DNA of 64,000 nt from Paraconexibacter antarcticus (lineage in GTDB: Bacteria; Actinomycetota; Thermoleophilia; Solirubrobacterales; Solirubrobacteraceae): contig NZ_CP098502.1 of assembly GCF_024220175.1 (NCBI RefSeq), positions 3,662,514 to 3,726,513 on the forward strand, given 5' to 3'. Shown here piece by piece: positions 1 to 8,944 of the stretch; positions within the stretch are counted from its first letter, which is position 1; every line of letters starts with the position of its first letter. A program made the position numbers and the translations under genes. Below the pieces are notes generated by a model that was given only the letters and a program-made list of their open reading frames with translations, searched no databases and was not told where the DNA came from.

Positions 1-2
1 AG

Positions 3-2747
3 TTCTGCCCGTGGTGGCAGGTGTGCCGGGACAAGCGCCGCCGCGAAAACCACCTCTCGCTCGTCGCCAACCTCCATCGCGGGCAGGGGCTGAAGCTCGA
101 GGCGCACGGCGTGCACTCGGTCGCCGCCCTCGCCGCGCTCCCCGCCGGGCAGGACGTCCCCCGCCTCAGCGCCGCGACCGTCGACGTGCTCCGCGCCCAG
201 GCCGGCCTGCAGCTGCGCTCGCGCGGGCTCGAGGTCCCGCTCTTCGAACTGCTGAAGCCCGAGCCGGACACCGGTCTCGCGCGCCTCCCCGCGCCGTCCC
301 CCGGCGACGTGCACTTCGACTTCGAGGGTGACCCCTATTGGGGCGACGAGGGCCTCGAGTACCTCTTCGGCACGGTCTACGAACGCGACGGCGGCGGCAC
401 GGAGTACCGGCCGCTGTGGGCGACGGGCCGCGCGGAGGAGAAGGCCGCGTTCGAGACGTGGGTCGACTGGATCACGGCGCGCCTGGAGCGGTTCCCCGAC
501 CTGCACGTCTTCCACTACAACGCCTACGAGACCGTCGCGCTGAAGAAGCTCGTCGCCCGGCACTCGACGCGTGAGCTCGAGGTGGACGAGCTGCTGCGCC
601 GCAAGGTCTTCGTCGACCTCTACGGCATCACGCGGCAGGCCGTGCGCGCCGGCGTGGAGTCCTACGGGCTGAAGGCGATGGAGGCCGTCTTCGGCTTCGA
701 GCGCAACGCCGAGCTGCGTGGCGCGCTCGGCTCGATGCGGCGCTGGCAGGCCTTCCAGGACGACGGCGAGGACGAGCACCTGCACGCGATCGCGCTCTAC
801 AACGAAGACGACTGCCTGAGCACCCGCGCCCTCTACGCGTGGCTGCTCGACCGGCGTCCGGAGGCCGAGGCGCAGTACGGCCTCACGATCGACGCGCTCG
901 CGCCCGAGCCGCCGAAGGCGCCGAGCGACAAGACGCTCGCCTACCTCGAGCGGCTCGAGGCGATCCGCCCGCTGCTGACCGCCGGCCTCCCCGACGACGA
1001 GTCCGAGGACGACGCCGAGCAGCGCGCCCGGCGCACGACGTTCGACCTGCTCGGCTACCACCGGCGGGAGGAGAAGCCGGTGTGGTGGGGGTTCTTCGCC
1101 CGCCGCGAGCTGTCCGCCGCGCAGCTCCGCCACGAGGACGGCGACGCGCTCGGCGAGCTCGAGGTCGTCGACGGGCCCGTCCCCGTCACCGCGAGGAGCG
1201 TCGAGTGGACGCTGCGCTTCCCCGCCCAGGACCACAAGCTCGGCGCCGGCGAGGTCGACGACCCGGACGCCGGGCGGGGCGGCCGGATCACGTCGCTCGA
1301 CGAGGAGGCCGGCACGCTCGTCTACCGCCGCGTCGTCCATCCGGACCTGCACGCGGCGGCGCCGACGCGCCTGGCCCCCGGCGGGCCGTACAACACCGAC
1401 GCGCAGGTCGGGGCGCTCTTCCGCTTCGCCGAGCGGGTCGTCGAGGACGGCCTCGAGCCGTGCGGCCGGCTCGACGCCGGCACCGACCTGCTCCTCGGCC
1501 GCGTGCCGCGGCTCGCCCCCGGGACGCCGCCGCTCGACGGCACACCGGCGCAGCTCGACCGGGTTCGCGCCCAGGTCCGCGGGCTGCAGGACAGTGTCCT
1601 CGTCATCCAGGGCCCGCCCGGCACCGGCAAGACGTGGACGGGCGCGCACATCGCCACGGACCTGCTCGCCCGCGGCCTGCGCGTCGGCGTGACCGCGACA
1701 TCCCACAAGGCGATCAACAACCTGCTGGCGGCGATCGACAACGCCGCCGACGAGGAGGGCGTCGCGTTCCGCGGCTGGAAGAAGGGCAGCGAGGACGAGC
1801 ACCGCTACGAGAGCGACCGCGTCCTCTTCGCCGACCGGGCGCCCTCCGAGGACCCGGCCGACGGCGGCCCGGTGCGGCTCGTCGGCGCGACCGCCTGGCA
1901 CTGGGCCCACGCCGATCGTCTCGCGGACGTCGACATCCTGCTCGTCGACGAGGCGGGCCAGGTCGCGCTCGCCGACGCGATCGCGGTCTCGCAGGCGGCA
2001 CGGAGCGTCGTCCTGCTCGGCGACCCGCAGCAGCTCGCGCACGTCTCGCAGGGGACGCACCCGCGCGGGGTCGGCGTCTCCGTCCTCGAGCACCTGCTCG
2101 GCGACGAGCAGACGGTGGCAGCCGACCGCGGCGTCTTCCTCGGCACCTCGTGGCGGATGCACCCGGACGTCTGCCGGTTCATCTCCGACGCGATGTACGA
2201 CGGGCGGCTCGTCTCGACCGCCGGGTGCGAGACGCAGCGCGTCGACTCCCCCGGCCTGTCGGGCAGCGGGCTGCGGATGCTCGCGTGCGACCACGACGAC
2301 AACCGCGGCCGCTCCGTCGAGGAGGCCGAGCTCATCGCCGGCGAGGTCGCCCGGCTGCTCGACGGCGGGACGTACGTCTCCCGCGAGCGCGGCCTGCAGC
2401 CGCTGACGCTCGCGGACATCCTCGTCGTCGCGCCGTACAACGCGCAGGTCCGCTGCCTGCGCGCGAAGCTCCCCGACGGCGCCCGCGTCGGGACCGTCGA
2501 CAAGTTCCAGGGTCAGGAGGCGCCGGTCGTCCTCTTCTCGATGACCGCGTCCTCGGGCGACGACGTCTCCCGCGGGATGTCGTTCCTCTTCTCGCGCAAC
2601 CGGCTCAACGTCGCCGTGTCGCGCGCGCAGGCGCTCGCCGTCGTCGTCTGCTCGCCGAAGCTCCTCAGCGCGAACTGCTCGACGGTCGACGACATGCGCC
2701 TCGTCAACATGCTGTGCCGCTTCGCGGCGGTGGCGCGGGGCGCGTGA
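3..2747 (+). CDS. TM0106-family RecB-like nuclease / SF1 helicase, 5' truncated by window edge
   Basis: Probably a DNA repair or processing enzyme combining a RecB/Cas4-like or RNase H-like nuclease with a superfamily 1 (UPF1/Dna2-like) helicase. The reading frame is open from base 3 and begins CPWWQVCRDKRR, the cysteine-containing motif that precedes the helicase half in this family, so the start lies outside the window. An exonuclease-like motif HFDFEGDP lies near visible residue 103, Walker A GPPGTGK at about 537-543, Walker B LLVDEAGQ near 647, and C-terminal helicase motifs (VDKFQGQEAPVV, SRNRLNVAVSRA) near 830-870. No membrane segment is seen. It converges on the acyl-CoA dehydrogenase with a hairpin between. 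The family is clear; the substrate is not known from sequence. Confidence 0.88.
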   Translation, partial: FCPWWQVCRDKRRRENHLSLVANLHRGQGLKLEAHGVHSVAALAALPAGQDVPRLSAATVDVLRAQAGLQLRSRGLEVPLFELLKPEPDTGLARLPAPSPGDVHFDFEGDPYWGDEGLEYLFGTVYERDGGGTEYRPLWATGRAEEKAAFETWVDWITARLERFPDLHVFHYNAYETVALKKLVARHSTRELEVDELLRRKVFVDLYGITRQAVRAGVESYGLKAMEAVFGFERNAELRGALGSMRRWQAFQDDGEDEHLHAIALYNEDDCLSTRALYAWLLDRRPEAEAQYGLTIDALAPEPPKAPSDKTLAYLERLEAIRPLLTAGLPDDESEDDAEQRARRTTFDLLGYHRREEKPVWWGFFARRELSAAQLRHEDGDALGELEVVDGPVPVTARSVEWTLRFPAQDHKLGAGEVDDPDAGRGGRITSLDEEAGTLVYRRVVHPDLHAAAPTRLAPGGPYNTDAQVGALFRFAERVVEDGLEPCGRLDAGTDLLLGRVPRLAPGTPPLDGTPAQLDRVRAQVRGLQDSVLVIQGPPGTGKTWTGAHIATDLLARGLRVGVTATSHKAINNLLAAIDNAADEEGVAFRGWKKGSEDEHRYESDRVLFADRAPSEDPADGGPVRLVGATAWHWAHADRLADVDILLVDEAGQVALADAIAVSQAARSVVLLGDPQQLAHVSQGTHPRGVGVSVLEHLLGDEQTVAADRGVFLGTSWRMHPDVCRFISDAMYDGRLVSTAGCETQRVDSPGLSGSGLRMLACDHDDNRGRSVEEAELIAGEVARLLDGGTYVSRERGLQPLTLADILVVAPYNAQVRCLRAKLPDGARVGTVDKFQGQEAPVVLFSMTASSGDDVSRGMSFLFSRNRLNVAVSRAQALAVVVCSPKLLSANCSTVDDMRLVNMLCRFAAVARGA

Positions 2748-2769
2748 GCCGGGGCGGCGTCGCCCCGGC
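2748..2769. terminator. Hairpin between convergent genes
   Basis: Perfect 9-bp stem GCCGGGGCG / CGCCCCGGC with a 4-base loop, starting on the stop codon region of the nuclease gene and 18 bases before the stop of the convergent acyl-CoA dehydrogenase. There is no T-tract. Position and stem strength suggest a bidirectional terminator. Confidence 0.6.
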
Positions 2770-2786
2770 CCACGTACCTCGCGTGG

Positions 2787-4619
2787 CTAGAAGCTCGCCT
2801 CGGCGAGCTCCATGACCTCGTTGTCGATCGCGGCGATGCTCTCGCGGACCGCGGTGAGGCGGGGCAGCATCGTGCGGGCGAAGAAGCCGGCCACGGCGAC
2901 CTTGCCCTCGTAGAACGCCTTGTCCAGGCCGGAGGCGCCGGCGTCGAGCGCGCGCTGGGCGATCTCGGCGTGGTCGAGCAGCAGCCAGCCGATGAGCAGG
3001 TCACCGAAGGCCATGAGGAAGTCGACGGAGCCGAGGCCGACCTTGTACAGCTGCGTCGGGTCCTCCTGGGCGCCCATGAGGTACCCGGTGAGCGACCCGA
3101 CCATGCCCTGCACGTCGCCGAGCGCGGTCGCGAACTGCGCCCAGCTCGGGGCGAGGGAGTCGTGCCCCTCGGCGTCGATCGACGCCTGCATCTTCGTCAT
3201 GACGTGCGTGAGGGCCTGACCCTTGTCCCGCGCGATCTTGCGGAAGTAGAAGTCCTGCGCCTGGATCGCCGTCGTGCCCTCATAGAGGGAGTCGATCTTC
3301 GCGTCGCGGATGTACTGCTCGATCGGGTAGTCCTGCAGGTAGCCAGAGCCGCCGTAGGTCTGGAGCGACTCGGTCAGGACGCTGTAGGCCCGCTCGGAGC
3401 CGACGCCCTTGACGATCGGCAGCAGCAGGTCGTTCACGCGGTGCGCGAGCGCGCCCTCGGCGCCGGAGACGATCTCGGCGGCGGCGACATCCTGGTGGGC
3501 GGCCGTGTACAGGTAGACGGCGCGCAGGCCCTCGGCGTACGCCTTCTGCGTCAGCAGCGCGCGGCGGACGTCCGGGTGGTGGATGATCGTCACGCGCGGG
3601 GCGGCCTTGTCGGCCATCTGCGTGAGGTCGGCGCCCTGCACGCGCTCCTTGGCGTACTCGAGCGCGTTGAGGTAGCCGGTCGAGAGCGTCGCGATCGCCT
3701 TCGTGCCGACCATCATCCGGGCGTGCTCGATGACCTCGAACATCTGCGCGATGCCGCCGTGCACGCCGCCGACGAGCCAACCCTTCGCCGGGATTCCGTT
3801 GTCGCCGAACGCGAGGTCGCACGTCGCCGACGCCTTCAGGCCCATCTTGTGCTCGAGGCCCGTGACGAAGACGCCGTTGCGCTCGCCGAGCTCACCGGTC
3901 TCCGTGTCGAACAGGAACTTCGGCACGAAGAAGAGCGACAGGCCCTTGGTGCCGACGCCGGCGCCCTCGGGGCGGGCGAGGACGAGGTGGAAGATGTTGT
4001 CGAACAGGTCGCCCGAGTCACCCGAGGTGATGAAGCGCTTGACGCCCTCGATGTGCCAGGAGCCGTCGGGCTGCTCGATCGCCTTCGTGCGGCCGGCACC
4101 GACGTCCGAGCCGGCGTCGGGCTCCGTGAGGACCATCGTCGAGCCCCAGTTGCGCTCGACCGCGAGCTCCGCCCAGTGCTTCTGCTCCTCGGTGCCGAGC
4201 GTGTGGAGGATGTGCGCGAAGACCGGGCCGGCGAGGTACATCAGCGCGGCGGGCTGGGCGCCGAGGATGAACTCGTTGATCGCCCAGGCGACCATCGAGG
4301 GCGCCGGGACGCCGCCCAGCTCCTCCTCGATGCCGATCCGCGGCCACTCGCCGTCGCGCCACGCGTACACCGACTGCTTGAAGGCCTCGGGCAGCGTGAC
4401 CGTGCCGGTGGCGGGGTCGAAGGTCGGCGGGTTGCGGTCCGTCTCGGCGAACGACGCGGCGACCGGGCCCTCGGCCAGGCGCGCGGCCTCGGTCAGCATC
4501 GAGCGGACCGTGTCGCCGTCCAGGTCACCGAACGCGCCGGTGGCGAGGACCTCGTCCAGCTTCAGCGACTCGAAGAGGTTGAACTCGAGGTCGCGGACAT
4601 TGCTCTTGTAATGGCTCAC
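2787..4619 (-). CDS. FadE5-like long acyl-CoA dehydrogenase
   Basis: Flavoenzyme that would introduce the alpha-beta double bond in acyl-CoAs (beta-oxidation). At 610 residues it matches the long FadE5-type family with an extra C-terminal domain rather than the usual 380-residue enzymes. It has the substrate/FAD region [16 protein letters not shown] (about 168-183) and the C-terminal motif [20 protein letters not shown] followed by [11 protein letters not shown], whose Glu (about residue 446) is at the catalytic-base position of FadE5. The start is GTG at 4619 (reads MSHYKSN). It is divergent from the methyltransferase. No frameshift is seen. Chain-length preference cannot be read from sequence, but FadE5 homologues are broad-range. 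Confidence 0.9.
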   Translation of the reverse strand: MSHYKSNVRDLEFNLFESLKLDEVLATGAFGDLDGDTVRSMLTEAARLAEGPVAASFAETDRNPPTFDPATGTVTLPEAFKQSVYAWRDGEWPRIGIEEELGGVPAPSMVAWAINEFILGAQPAALMYLAGPVFAHILHTLGTEEQKHWAELAVERNWGSTMVLTEPDAGSDVGAGRTKAIEQPDGSWHIEGVKRFITSGDSGDLFDNIFHLVLARPEGAGVGTKGLSLFFVPKFLFDTETGELGERNGVFVTGLEHKMGLKASATCDLAFGDNGIPAKGWLVGGVHGGIAQMFEVIEHARMMVGTKAIATLSTGYLNALEYAKERVQGADLTQMADKAAPRVTIIHHPDVRRALLTQKAYAEGLRAVYLYTAAHQDVAAAEIVSGAEGALAHRVNDLLLPIVKGVGSERAYSVLTESLQTYGGSGYLQDYPIEQYIRDAKIDSLYEGTTAIQAQDFYFRKIARDKGQALTHVMTKMQASIDAEGHDSLAPSWAQFATALGDVQGMVGSLTGYLMGAQEDPTQLYKVGLGSVDFLMAFGDLLIGWLLLDHAEIAQRALDAGASGLDKAFYEGKVAVAGFFARTMLPRLTAVRESIAAIDNEVMELAEASF

Positions 4620-4658
4620 GGGATTGTCGCCGGGGGGCGCCTTTCGAAGATCGAAAAC

Positions 4659-4672
4659 GAACGGACGCGTTC
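4659..4672. promoter_or_regulatory. Dyad in divergent intergenic region (candidate operator)
   Basis: GAACG-GACG-CGTTC is a perfect 5-4-5 inverted repeat in the 215-bp gap between divergent acyl-CoA dehydrogenase and methyltransferase starts, about 40 bases upstream of the dehydrogenase start. Its geometry suits a TetR-type repressor; the regulator is unknown. The rest of the gap shows no clear gene. Confidence 0.3.
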
Positions 4673-4834
4673 AGTCGCGTCGACGGCGGCGAATGGTGGC
4701 AGATGGCGAGCGCGCGGGGATGACCGGCTGGACGCCCGGCCCAGAGGTGACCGGGGAAAGGCCCACCGGCATGCTGTCGCCCGCTCGCGCTCCCGGCCTC
4801 GACGTCGCGCCCCCACGGCGTCACACTCGCTCGG

Positions 4835-5620
4835 ATGAGCGGGCTTCAGTTCGACGACACCGCGGGCCAGGACCTCGAGGCCCTGTACCGGACGGGCGAT
4901 GCGGTGCGTCGGCGGCGCCTCGTGCGCCGCGCGCTGGCCGCCGCGCCCGGCGAGCACGTCCTCGACGCCGGGTGCGGGCCCGGGTTCTTCTGCGCCGAGC
5001 TGCTCGGCGAGGTCGGGCCGGGCGGCCAGGTCAGCGGCACCGACCTCAGCCCGCAGATGCTCGCGCTGGCCGAGCGCCGGTGCGCCGGTCACGAGAACGC
5101 GACGTTCCGGCCGGCCGACGCCACCGAGCTCCCGCTCGTGGACGCCACGGTCGACGCCGCGATCTGCGTCCAGGTCCTCGAGTACGTCCCCCAGGTCCAC
5201 GCCGCGCTCTCCGAGCTGCGCCGGGTGCTGCGCCCGGGCGGCCGCGTGGTGGTCTGGGACATCGACTGGGCGACGCTGTCGTGGTACTCCGAGGACCCCG
5301 CGCGCATGCGGCGCGTCCTCGACGCGTGGGACGAGCACCTCGTGCACCGGACGCTGCCGCGCACCCTCGGCCCGGCCCTGCGATCCGCCGGTTTCGCCGA
5401 CGTGGCCATGCAGGCGCACGTCTTCGCCACCTCGTCGTTCGATCCGGACACCTACGGCGCCGCCTCGGTGCCGCTCGTCCGCCGCTTCGTCGCCGGCCGG
5501 TCCGGCGTGAGCCCGGCCGAAGCCGAGGCGTGGGCCGACGAGCAGCGGGCGCTGGGTGACCGCGGCGAGTACTTCTTCTCGATCACGCAGTTCTGCTTCA
5601 CGGCGACGCGGCCGGTCTGA
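4835..5620 (+). CDS. Class I SAM-dependent methyltransferase
   Basis: A soluble 261-residue methyltransferase of the UbiE/Methyltransf_11 type. SAM-binding motif I is VLDAGCGPG (about 43-51), followed by the acidic end of strand 2 (GTDLSPQML), motif II PLVDATVDAAICVQVLEYV and post-motif LRRVLRPGGRVVVWD. The C-terminal third carries no second domain that I recognise. The start ATG at 4835 is the first in frame after the divergent promoter region. The small-molecule substrate cannot be inferred. It is the last clearly chromosomal gene before the island scar. Confidence 0.85.
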   Translation: MSGLQFDDTAGQDLEALYRTGDAVRRRRLVRRALAAAPGEHVLDAGCGPGFFCAELLGEVGPGGQVSGTDLSPQMLALAERRCAGHENATFRPADATELPLVDATVDAAICVQVLEYVPQVHAALSELRRVLRPGGRVVVWDIDWATLSWYSEDPARMRRVLDAWDEHLVHRTLPRTLGPALRSAGFADVAMQAHVFATSSFDPDTYGAASVPLVRRFVAGRSGVSPAEAEAWADEQRALGDRGEYFFSITQFCFTATRPV

Positions 5621-5757
5621 GTTCGGTCGAGGCGGGGCGCGTGCGGCGCGCCGGGGGCCGCGGGCCCTGCATACCCCTGGTGAGGGACCTATCTCGCCCG
5701 ATTGTGGACTGTTGCGGGGAGCCGGTCGGGCGTACCGTCAGGGACGAGGACATCGAC

Positions 5758-5910
5758 ATGGTCACCCCGAACATCACCGAACTGCACCGCGCCTCCGCTC
5801 ACCCGCGGCCGGCTGCCACCCCGCCGCTCGCGCCGTCGACACCCGCGCCCGACCGGCGCATCACGCCGCCGGCGGTCGCGGCCCGCGCGCGAGCCGGCGC
5901 CTCGGCCTGA
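5758..5910 (+). CDS. Possible small protein, unrecognised
   Basis: A 50-residue frame beginning MVTPNITELHRASAH, with GAGGA about 9 bases upstream of the ATG. It is rich in Ala, Pro and Arg with no motif I recognise. In DNA of this base composition short open frames arise easily, so this may not be a gene. It lies between the methyltransferase and integrase debris; the flanking stretches 5621-5757 and 5911-6239 show no supportable gene. Confidence 0.2.
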   Translation: MVTPNITELHRASAHPRPAATPPLAPSTPAPDRRITPPAVAARARAGASA

Positions 5911-6239
5911 GCGCCCGGCTCACGGCAGCACGATCGCTGCCGGCTCACCGCCGCTTGATGACGCGCCCATCCGGTGCGTCGCGCGATCACGGATGCGCGG
6001 GGACAACCAACCCGTACGTGCAGCGCGCCCACTCGCGTCACCGCCATCAGCGCCGGCCGCACACGGGTGCCGTGGCCAGGCCGCCGCCCGTCGCGTCAGG
6101 TGCAGTTGCCCGCGGGTCGAGGCCCAGCGCCGCCTGGCCCTTCTCGCGCACGTCGAGCAGGTGGGCATCGGCGGGCGGCATCGTGAAGCGCAGCACGGTC
6201 GGGTGTGGGTTCCCGGTCTCGGGGGTGGGCGAAGACGAG

Positions 6240-6392
6240 GTCCCCTTTGGCACGCGTATGGCGGCTGCCGGTGTCCCCATCCGCACCATCCAGGAGTGGA
6301 TGGGACACGCGGATATGAAGACCACCCAGGTCTACTCCCATTACTCCCCCACGCAGCATGAGACCGAAACCGTCGACCGCGCGTTCGCGTAG
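6240..6392 (+). pseudogene. Tyrosine recombinase C-terminal remnant
   Basis: About 50 residues matching the end of the catalytic domain of phage-type integrases: FGTRMAAAGVPIRTIQEWMG, then H and ADMKTTQVYSHY, containing the HxxR-distal His (GH) and the catalytic Tyr region (Y-x-H-Y). The upstream HxLRH motif and everything N-terminal are absent, so only the last sixth of an integrase survives. The N-terminal integrase piece at 7799 reads in the same direction but lies downstream, so the two are either different integrases or a rearranged one. Confidence 0.7.
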
Positions 6393-6517
6393 CTATGTCA
6401 CGCGCGGTGCGTGTCATCACCCGAGCGGGAGCGCGTTGGCGGGGGCGCCGGCTGGCGAAGCCTCGCGTCAGCTCCACGCGGCTGATCGCGAGGCGGGTCT
6501 TCAGCTGAGCGAGGTCA

Positions 6518-7042
6518 CTAGGTCGTCATCCCGGTCGGTACGGTCGGTGGCTCGTCGATCGTCTGCGGGGGCGGGATCGGCCGAGCCCCGGGGATCTCGC
6601 GCTCCGGGCGGAAGGCACAGACCACGAGGCGTTCCGGTCGCGCGGCAGACGGGGCGATCAGCGCTTGGTACCCCTCGGCGAAGAGCGTCTCCCCGACCCG
6701 CTGGAACGCCGACCACCGGGTCCGGCCCGGCCTGGGCACCCGGAGGCCGACGCGGGCAAGACGCTGAGCGTCGCTGAGGTCGGCCACGCGGGTGACCGAG
6801 AGCTCCCAGGCCCAGAGGTCACGCGGGAGCATCACGCCGGGAGCCATGCCGAGGCCGGCCAGCGCCCGGTACCACTCCGCCCACACCGTCGCCGGCTCAT
6901 CCGCGTGGTACCACGCGTCGACCACCTCGCCGCGTTGCCAGCGGTTGTCCGCCGGGACCTCGGCCTCGTAGAAGACGTCGCCGCCCGCCGGTACGTGGCG
7001 CCACCACGTGCCGCTGACATACGTCGCGTCGACGTCCAGCAC
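6518..7042 (-). CDS. RES-domain toxin (NAD+-degrading type II toxin)
   Basis: A 174-residue protein with the RES-family signature: Arg in WWRHVP (about residue 15), Tyr/Glu in VFYEAEVP, WYHADEPATVWAEWYR, and a C-terminal region with an RPERLVVCAF segment. RES toxins of Xre-RES pairs degrade NAD+ by phosphorolysis or hydrolysis. The start is GTG at 7042, five bases after the stop of the upstream antitoxin gene, the usual antitoxin-toxin order and spacing. Length fits the family. No frameshift is seen, so the toxin looks intact in the midst of integrase debris. Confidence 0.82.
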   Translation of the reverse strand: MLDVDATYVSGTWWRHVPAGGDVFYEAEVPADNRWQRGEVVDAWYHADEPATVWAEWYRALAGLGMAPGVMLPRDLWAWELSVTRVADLSDAQRLARVGLRVPRPGRTRWSAFQRVGETLFAEGYQALIAPSAARPERLVVCAFRPEREIPGARPIPPPQTIDEPPTVPTGMTT

Positions 7043-7047
7043 CGCCG

Positions 7048-7386
7048 TCAGGACATCGCGGTGGACTCAAGCGCCGCCACCAGCCGCAACACGTCCCGGT
7101 ATCGCCCTTCGGCGACCACATCCAGCGGCTTGTCCTCCTCGAGGACGGCGCTCGGCTTCAACAGCCACACGCGGATGTAGTCCTTGGCCATCACTGTGGA
7201 GAGGCGCTCGACGACCGAGGAGAGCTCGACCAGCCGCTCGGCGTTCCGCCCCGACGGCGACCGGTTGCCGCGAATCCACGCACGGACCGTCGTGGGATCC
7301 GCGCTCGTCGCCCGCGCGATATCCGAGGCCGACAGACCCCCGAGGTCCACCACATGCTCAGCTTCGGTCGCGAACCCTGTGCTCAT
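7048..7386 (-). CDS. Xre/MbcA/ParS-type antitoxin
   Basis: A 112-residue partner of the RES toxin. The N-terminal half has a helix-turn-helix, LSASDIARATSADPTTVRAW; the C-terminal half (from about residue 45) resembles the toxin-binding MbcA/ParS/DUF2384 domain, with conserved ending AEGRYRDVLRLVAAL. I chose the ATG at 7386 (MSTGFATEAEH) over an upstream in-frame ATG because the upstream extension is low-complexity and overlaps the divergent excisionase. It should bind its own promoter through the HTH and block the toxin active site. The two genes form an operon. Confidence 0.82.
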   Translation of the reverse strand: MSTGFATEAEHVVDLGGLSASDIARATSADPTTVRAWIRGNRSPSGRNAERLVELSSVVERLSTVMAKDYIRVWLLKPSAVLEEDKPLDVVAEGRYRDVLRLVAALESTAMS

Positions 7387-7485
7387 GCCCCAAGTGTAGC
7401 GCCAAACACCCGCAAAACAACCGCCGCTCCCGCCCCGTAGAAAATTGGGGGTGGGGTATTTGGCCTCTGGAGCGCCTTGACCTGT
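7387..7485. promoter_or_regulatory. Divergent promoter of antitoxin and excisionase genes
   Basis: A 99-bp gap, more A+T-rich than its surroundings. GTGT-N8-ACAC at about 7392-7407 sits directly before the antitoxin start and is a plausible Xre autoregulatory site. AAAATT at 7441-7446 could supply a -10-like region for the rightward gene. No experimental signal can be assigned. Confidence 0.35.
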
Positions 7486-7704
7486 ATGAGCCCTCAGCAC
7501 AGCCCCCACCACCCCACCGAACCCGACGGCCCGCTGCTCGACGCAGCCGGCGTGGCAGACCTTCTCGGCGTCCCCCAGAGCTGGGTATACGCCGAGACAC
7601 GCGCCGGACGTCTCCCCCACGTCCGGGTCGGGCGCTATCGCCGCTTCCGCCGCCGCGCCGTCGAGCAATGGATCGAAGACCACGAGCGAGGACCACGTCG
7701 GTGA
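7486..7704 (+). CDS. Excisionase-type helix-turn-helix protein (Xis-like)
   Basis: A 72-residue MerR/excisionase-like DNA-binding protein: LLDAAGVADLLGVPQSWVYA, then ETRAGRLPHVRVGRYRRFRR, is the HTH_17 pattern of Xis proteins that control integrase directionality. ATG at 7486 is preferred over an upstream TTG. It ends 95 bases before the start of an integrase N-terminal fragment in the same orientation, the usual xis-int order of actinobacterial integrative elements. It looks intact but its integrase partner is broken. Confidence 0.8.
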   Translation: MSPQHSPHHPTEPDGPLLDAAGVADLLGVPQSWVYAETRAGRLPHVRVGRYRRFRRRAVEQWIEDHERGPRR

Positions 7705-7822
7705 GCACGAAGAACCACCGCGCGCGTGACGGCCGCACCATCCGGCCGTGGACCGACGACGCGGTTGGATCGAGGAACCACGAGCGGGGTCCGCGACGAT
7801 GAGCACCAAGAACCGTCGGGCG
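7671..7822 (+). repeat. Diverged tandem duplication across the xis-int junction
   Basis: About 55 bases at 7671-7724 recur in diverged form at 7767-7822: both carry ggatcga(a/g)ga, then ccacgagcg, then gtgagcac or atgagcac, then aagaacc. Each copy holds an integrase-like start reading (V/M)STKN(H/R)RA, but only the second opens into a longer integrase-like frame. About 80 percent identity by eye. Confidence 0.6.
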
Positions 7823-8029
7823 TACGGCACCGGCAGCCTCGAGGTCCGTCGCGATGTCCACGGGCGGGAGGCGTACTACGACGGCCGCTTCGTCGCTGCC
7901 AAAGTACAACGATTACGAGCCGTAACGAGTCAACCGTCGGCGCTTGGGTTGGTTGGCGCCGCCTCACGAGCAGGTTCTGGAGCTCTGGCGGACCCGTCCC
8001 GCGGACCGCCGCCCGTACCGCAGAAGTGA
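7799..8029 (+). pseudogene. Integrase N-terminal fragment
   Basis: ATG at 7799 begins MSTKNRRAYGTGSLEVR, then HGREAYYDGRF, the typical first 35 residues of actinobacterial tyrosine integrases (AYGTGSL...Y.GRW motif). Similarity stops at about 7906; the frame then runs through unrelated sequence to a stop at 8029. The SAM-like core-binding and catalytic domains are missing. It follows the excisionase in the same orientation. Confidence 0.65.
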
Positions 8030-8039
8030 CAATGAAGCT

Positions 8040-8201
8040 TGCGATCTGACGCCGGGGGGTGTGGCGGAGGGTGCGGAGGGCGACGCGGACGCCGAGCGGG
8101 GTGAGGCCGGAGAGGCGGGCGAGTTCTTCGCCTGACAGGGGGCCCGGTGAGGCTTGCAGGGTCTCGAGGGCGAGGCGGGCGAGCGGGTCATCGTTGACCA
8201 T
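8040..8201 (-). pseudogene. Possible winged-helix protein N-terminus
   Basis: Frame starting MVNDDPLARLALETLQ, then GPLSGEELARLSGLTPLGVR, which reads like the first helices of a winged-HTH domain. Similarity-like composition ends near 8040, where it meets the integrase fragment region; the frame then continues without recognisable content. Unrecognised beyond that, and possibly not a gene. Confidence 0.25.
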
Positions 8202-8472
8202 CGGCGCAGCATGGCACGTTCGTTCGTGGTCGGTGCGGGCGTGCGACGCGGCCGCCGCTCGCCGGAGGGTCACGTCGGCGATCTCGGTGCGGCGGCCGCG
8301 TGCACGTCGCGGTCGTGCCTGAGATGAAGAGGACAGGCGCAGGCCCTTGAAACCGCCGCAGACCGGCGGTGGCGTCAACGCGCGGTGAACGCGAGCGGTT
8401 GGTGTCGCCGCGGCCGGTCATTCGCCGACCGGTCGGGCTCCTAGCGTCGAGGCATGCGGTTGCTCGCCGGAG

Positions 8473-8790
8473 CTACTTCACGGCGACGACGTCGACGGTG
8501 CGGATGTCCGGGTCGCTGGCGAGGAGGTCTGGGGCGACTTGGTCGAGGGCTTTGGGGTCTCACCGCCGAGGTGGGCTTGGCGCCCGTCTTCGGCTTCGAA
8601 GGTGTCGAAGATGCCGTAGTGGGTGTCGTCGATCTGAAGGCGTACCAGGTCACGGTGCCTTCCTCGGCGGCCGCGAGCGCGCGGCCAGCCTGCAGGAAGA
8701 CGCCGAGCTCCTCGCCCTTCCCGGGCTTGGCTTCCAACTGTGCGAGCAGTCCGACGGTGACGGTGATGTGACTCGCGCCAAACCGCCCCT
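8473..8790 (-). pseudogene. Antibiotic-biosynthesis-monooxygenase-like (ABM) protein, two frameshifts
   Basis: Small ABM/YgiN-type dimeric alpha-beta barrel protein. Reading from 8790 down: ITVTVGLLAQLEAKPGKGEE, then LGVFLQAGRALAAAEEG and TVTWYAF in one frame; IDDTHYGIFDTFEAEDGRQA, then HLGGETP in the second; KALDQVAPDLLASDPDIRTV, then DVVAVK and stop in the third. Each switch can be repaired by adding one base next to a C (TTC-AGATC and ACCCC-AAAG). No ATG or GTG is found upstream in frame. Its role is unknown; ABM proteins often act in quinone or small aromatic oxidation. Confidence 0.75.
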
Positions 8791-8836
8791 CGGGCCCGTC
8801 GACCTCCGCCCAGCAGCGCGTCTCAGCCGCCGCCCC

Positions 8837-8900
8837 GAACTACCACAAACTGTCCCTGTTACCCCCAGAGTTACCCCGACCGACTTTCGCCGCCTCAACC
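8837..8900 (+). repeat. Direct repeat R1 (second copy at 13159)
   Basis: A 64-base block containing ttacccccagagttacccc and gaccgactttcgccg recurs at 13159-13223 with few mismatches; a shorter piece (gttacccccagagt) is at 9089. R1 lies just before a terminator hairpin and the tRNA-Thr fragment, so it may be the 3' end of a lost integrase gene next to its att site. Confidence 0.7.
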
Positions 8901-8916
8901 CCGCAAGCAAACGCAA

Positions 8917-8939
8917 AAACGCCCATTCCAAGGGCGTTT
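8917..8939. terminator. Hairpin next to tRNA fragment
   Basis: Perfect 8-bp stem AAACGCCC / GGGCGTTT with 7-base loop; A-run on one side and T-run on the other allow termination in both directions. It sits between repeat R1 and the tRNA-Thr fragment, as expected for the end of an integrase gene abutting an att site. Confidence 0.65.
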
Positions 8940-8944
8940 CTGAG

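Noticed and set aside
2970..4838. 622-codon open frame on the plus strand
   Set aside because: Antisense to the FadE5-like gene; Arg/Glu/Asp/Val-rich with no motif. A codon-bias shadow.
5920..6477. 185-codon minus-strand frame
   Set aside because: Arg-rich translation overlapping the integrase remnant; no domain, likely a shadow.
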